Shown piece by piece: positions 41,558 to 43,279 of a stretch of 43,279 nucleotides of DNA. How positions within the stretch are numbered: the stretch's first letter is position 1; every line of letters begins with the position of its first letter. Both the position numbers and the translations under genes were made by a program. A model generated the notes under the pieces. The model was not told the origin of the DNA, ran no database searches, and saw only the letters and a list, made by a program, of their open reading frames with translations. The stretch is from an uncultured Alistipes sp. (GTDB taxonomy: Bacteria; Bacteroidota; Bacteroidia; Bacteroidales; Rikenellaceae), in assembly GCA_944321175.1 (NCBI GenBank), contig CALUKI010000006.1:102265-145543 (forward strand). Reading direction: 5' to 3'.

Positions 41558-42675
41558 GTCTTGCGGATAACGGGGTTGCATTTGAGCCGTTCGTACCGGT
41601 TTCCGGGCAGTTGGCGGATGAACCCGGCCAGTTCGAGTCCGATGAGCAGGGTGCTCAATGTATTGAAATCATATCCCCCGGCATGGATCAGTTCGTCTGC
41701 CGTCCGGGGCTCATCAGTGATGAGGGCGAGCAGTTTCCGTTCGTCGGGAGTCAGGTCGGAGGTGGTACTTTCGGGAACGGCTTCTTCCGGAGAGAGGTTG
41801 AACTCCCACTGCAGCTCCTCGATGATATCGTTTGCGGTGCGGATGAGCACGGCTTTTCGGTTCCTGATCAGGGCGTTGGTACCGAAGGAGTTCGCATCGG
41901 TCGTGCGGCCCGGCGGAGCCATGACCGTGCGGTTGTATCCGTCGGCCAGCTGTGCGGTGATGAGCGACCCGCCCGCTGCGGGCGATTCGATGACGACGGT
42001 TCCGGCGCTGATTGCCGCGATGATCCGGTTTCGGGGCAGGTAAAAGGTTCCTTTCTGCTTGCTTTGGGAACTCAGTTCTGTAATCATCGCCCCGCCCCGA
42101 TCGAGGATTTCCCGTGCGATGGCCGTATGCTGGGCAGGGGTTATTTCGGGTAACGCGTTGGCGAGGACTCCGATGGTCGGGATTCCGGCGGCGAGGGCGG
42201 CGCGATGACAGGCAATATCTGCGCCGAAGGCCATTCCGCTGACGACTGCCAGTCGGGGAACGGCAGCCAGTCCCTCAACGAGATCGTTGCAGAGCCGTTG
42301 TCCATAGACGGAGATTCTGCGTGTTCCGACCATCGAAATGCATCGCAGCGAAAGAGCTTCCACACTCCCCATGACATAAAGGAGATGCGGGAAATCGGGT
42401 ATTTCACGCAGCAGGGCGGGGTATTCGGGATCGGTGGAGGCTATTGGCCGAATCCCGTGCTGCCGGCAGCGGCGCAGTTCGCGTTCAGCGGCGGCATCTC
42501 CTTTGCGCATGACGATATTGCGGGCGATTTCGGGCCGAAGCAGCGCGTCGTGAACCAACCGCTCTTCGGATGCTGCGAAAATCTCCCCGGCAGATCCGAA
42601 CAGCTCCAGGAGGTGGGCAATACCCTTGACACCGAGTCCGGGGATGAATGTCAGAGCGATATCGTCAAGTGTCAT
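41548..42675 (-). CDS. dprA: DNA-processing protein DprA
   Basis: This 375-residue protein loads RecA on single-stranded DNA during natural transformation and is widely kept in Bacteroidetes. The domains are an N-terminal helix-hairpin-helix/SAM-like region (IALTFIPGLGVKGIAHLLEL), a Rossmann-fold core (about 95-290; MVGTRRISVYG, VVSGMAFGADIACHRAAL, FYLPRNRIIAAIS, AGGSLITAQLA) and a C-terminal winged helix (about 310-375). ATG 42675 is the only good start. It is first in a likely dprA-tatD transcript. Confidence 0.95.
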   Translation of the reverse strand: MTLDDIALTFIPGLGVKGIAHLLELFGSAGEIFAASEERLVHDALLRPEIARNIVMRKGDAAAERELRRCRQHGIRPIASTDPEYPALLREIPDFPHLLYVMGSVEALSLRCISMVGTRRISVYGQRLCNDLVEGLAAVPRLAVVSGMAFGADIACHRAALAAGIPTIGVLANALPEITPAQHTAIAREILDRGGAMITELSSQSKQKGTFYLPRNRIIAAISAGTVVIESPAAGGSLITAQLADGYNRTVMAPPGRTTDANSFGTNALIRNRKAVLIRTANDIIEELQWEFNLSPEEAVPESTTSDLTPDERKLLALITDEPRTADELIHAGGYDFNTLSTLLIGLELAGFIRQLPGNRYERLKCNPVIRKTWN

Positions 42676-43042
42676 AGGGTTTGAATTTTGTCGGTTAAGG
42701 GCGTGTAAAGGTAGGAAAAAACGCCTAAAAAACGAAAGAAGGACTCAAGGTTTTGCAAAAATGAGAAATGTTCGTATATTTGCACCTCGAATCCCACCAT
42801 TTGGCAGGCCGGTTTGTGCGGCGTCATTCGGAAATGGAACGGAGGCTTCGGATGAGAGGCTGAGGGATTTCCGGATTCTGAAAGCGCTTTTATGAACGGG
42901 GCGTGTCAGGCGGGCAGGAGTTAGGACAAGCCGAAACGGGAATGAGCGGGGAGACAGGCTGGGAACAAGCCGGAGCGGAGAGAAGAGGAGAGGCGCGGAG
43001 AGAAGAGAAGAGAGGATTCGAGTAAAAGCAGGAATTTGAAAT
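42676..43042. other. Region between dprA and tRNA-Cys
   Basis: I see no convincing gene. A very good plus-strand promoter (42751-42782) lies about 260 nt before the tRNA. Between them is a stretch of almost pure purine on the plus strand (about 42972-43016) that includes the 13-bp direct repeat GCGGAGAGAAGAG at 42975-42987 and 42995-43007. A nine-codon frame beginning at the ATG near 42834 is probably accidental. Confidence 0.55.
42751..42782 (+). promoter_or_regulatory. Strong Bacteroidetes-type promoter upstream of tRNA-Cys
   Basis: TTTTG (42751-42755), exactly 19 nt, TATATTTG (42775-42782) is a complete consensus match. Transcription would start near 42789, giving a leader of about 250 nt before the tRNA. 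Confidence 0.75.
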
Positions 43043-43113
43043 GGTCTGATGGCCGAGTGGCTAGGCAAAGGTCTGCAAAACCTTGTACAGCGGTTCGAAT
43101 CCGCTTCAGACCT
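43043..43113 (+). tRNA. tRNA-Cys (GCA)
   Basis: The full cloverleaf can be read by eye. The acceptor GGTCTGA pairs with TCAGACC, with discriminator T, the expected U73 of tRNA-Cys. The D stem is GCC/GGC, the anticodon stem AAGGT/ACCTT with loop CTGCAAA (anticodon GCA), and the T arm AGCGG-TTCGAAT-CCGCT. CCA is not encoded. Confidence 0.96.
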
Positions 43114-43115
43114 CA

Positions 43116-43153
43116 CATAAACCGCGTTGCAGACATCTGCAACGCGGTTTATG
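43116..43153 (+). terminator. Terminator after tRNA-Cys
   Basis: CATAAACCGCGTTGCAGA pairs perfectly with 43136-43153 around a CA loop, giving an 18-bp stem two bases after the tRNA. TTTG follows. Confidence 0.88.
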
Positions 43154-43159
43154 TTTGAA

Positions 43160-43181
43160 TTTGTACGGCATTTGTACGGCA
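43160..43181. repeat. Two tandem copies of TTTGTACGGCA
   Basis: TTTGTACGGCA is repeated perfectly at 43160-43170 and 43171-43181, between the tRNA terminator and the next gene. Short direct repeats beside a tRNA gene can be recombinase-binding or attachment-site elements. This is suggestive only. Confidence 0.6.
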
Positions 43182-43203
43182 GAGGGCCGGTTTGCCGTTT
43201 GGC

Positions 43204-43279
43204 TCAACTGTTTTCCGACCACATTTCGCACTGCTCCATGATGGTGTTCAGTGCGTCCTCCTGTCCCTCGGGCGGATAT
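43204..43279 (-). CDS. C-terminal fragment of a probable type I restriction enzyme R subunit (HsdR); gene continues outside
   Basis: The minus strand encodes 24 residues and a TGA stop (43204-43206): YPPEGQEDALNTIMEQCEMW followed by SENS. The pattern, YPP followed by a helix ending in EQ-x-E and a short polar tail, resembles the extreme C-terminus of HsdR proteins (Y-P-P-D ... Q-A-E). I have only these residues, so the call is tentative. If right, a restriction-modification cluster begins immediately beyond the tRNA-Cys gene. Confidence 0.45.
   Translation of the reverse strand, partial: YPPEGQEDALNTIMEQCEMWSENS

Noticed and set aside
1..43279. CRISPR arrays, insertion sequences and prophage genes
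   Set aside because: I saw no regularly spaced repeats, transposase or phage-structural genes; the only mobile-element hint is at the right edge.

Overview
The window looks like chromosome of a Bacteroidales bacterium, most likely Alistipes or a close relative in Rikenellaceae. This rests on a SusC/SusD pair, an S46 dipeptidyl-peptidase, ExbB-ExbD-ExbD and an Fn3-like surface lipoprotein. It also rests on several promoters of the Bacteroidetes type (TTG or TTTG, 19-20 nt, TAnnTTTG) and on a moderately GC-rich composition. The genus is an inference; no rRNA lies in the window.

Layout. Positions 1-1156 hold the 3' end of an S46 peptidase, closed by a terminator. From 1544 to 23749 a LacI regulator is followed by one co-directional cluster of about 21 kb with mostly 1-100 nt gaps. 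Its genes are FucI isomerase, an unrecognised lipoprotein, a FucP-type symporter, a GH172 (DUF2961) enzyme, a secreted probable alpha/alpha-barrel protein, an AraB-type ribulokinase, SusC, SusD, a TIM-barrel/FGE fusion, a RhaT-like permease, a UroD-family protein, a PfkB sugar kinase and an AraC regulator. Convergent to it, with 3 nt between the stop codons, lies a three-gene corrinoid methyl-transfer operon (23753-26094, minus strand). It encodes an MtaA-like UroD protein, a MetH-activation-domain protein and a corrinoid-binding protein.

From 26.5 kb on, most genes are ordinary core functions: kbl, an Lrp regulator, queD and polA on the plus strand; an Fn3-like lipoprotein with a G9 tract, an AraC regulator and a membrane protein on the minus strand; then rnhB (plus), exbDD/exbB, ansA, tatD and dprA (minus). 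The right end has tRNA-Cys and the last 24 codons of a probable HsdR gene.

How the genes fit together. The 21-kb cluster reads as a glycan-utilisation locus. SusC/D would import oligosaccharides with energy from TonB/ExbBD. GH172 and two unassigned secreted proteins would cut the glycan, and FucP/RhaT-like permeases would move free sugar inwards. FucI isomerises L-fucose but also D-arabinose. The kinase next to it is AraB-type and no fuculose-1-phosphate aldolase is present. FucI, a ribulokinase and GH172 (a family with exo-D-arabinofuranosidases) together suggest D-arabinan or D-arabinose use, ending at D-ribulose 5-phosphate. The UroD protein inside the locus, the odd PfkB kinase and the adjoining corrinoid operon suggest that a methylated sugar or other methyl donor is also handled. 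That coupling is the least explained and most interesting part of the window.
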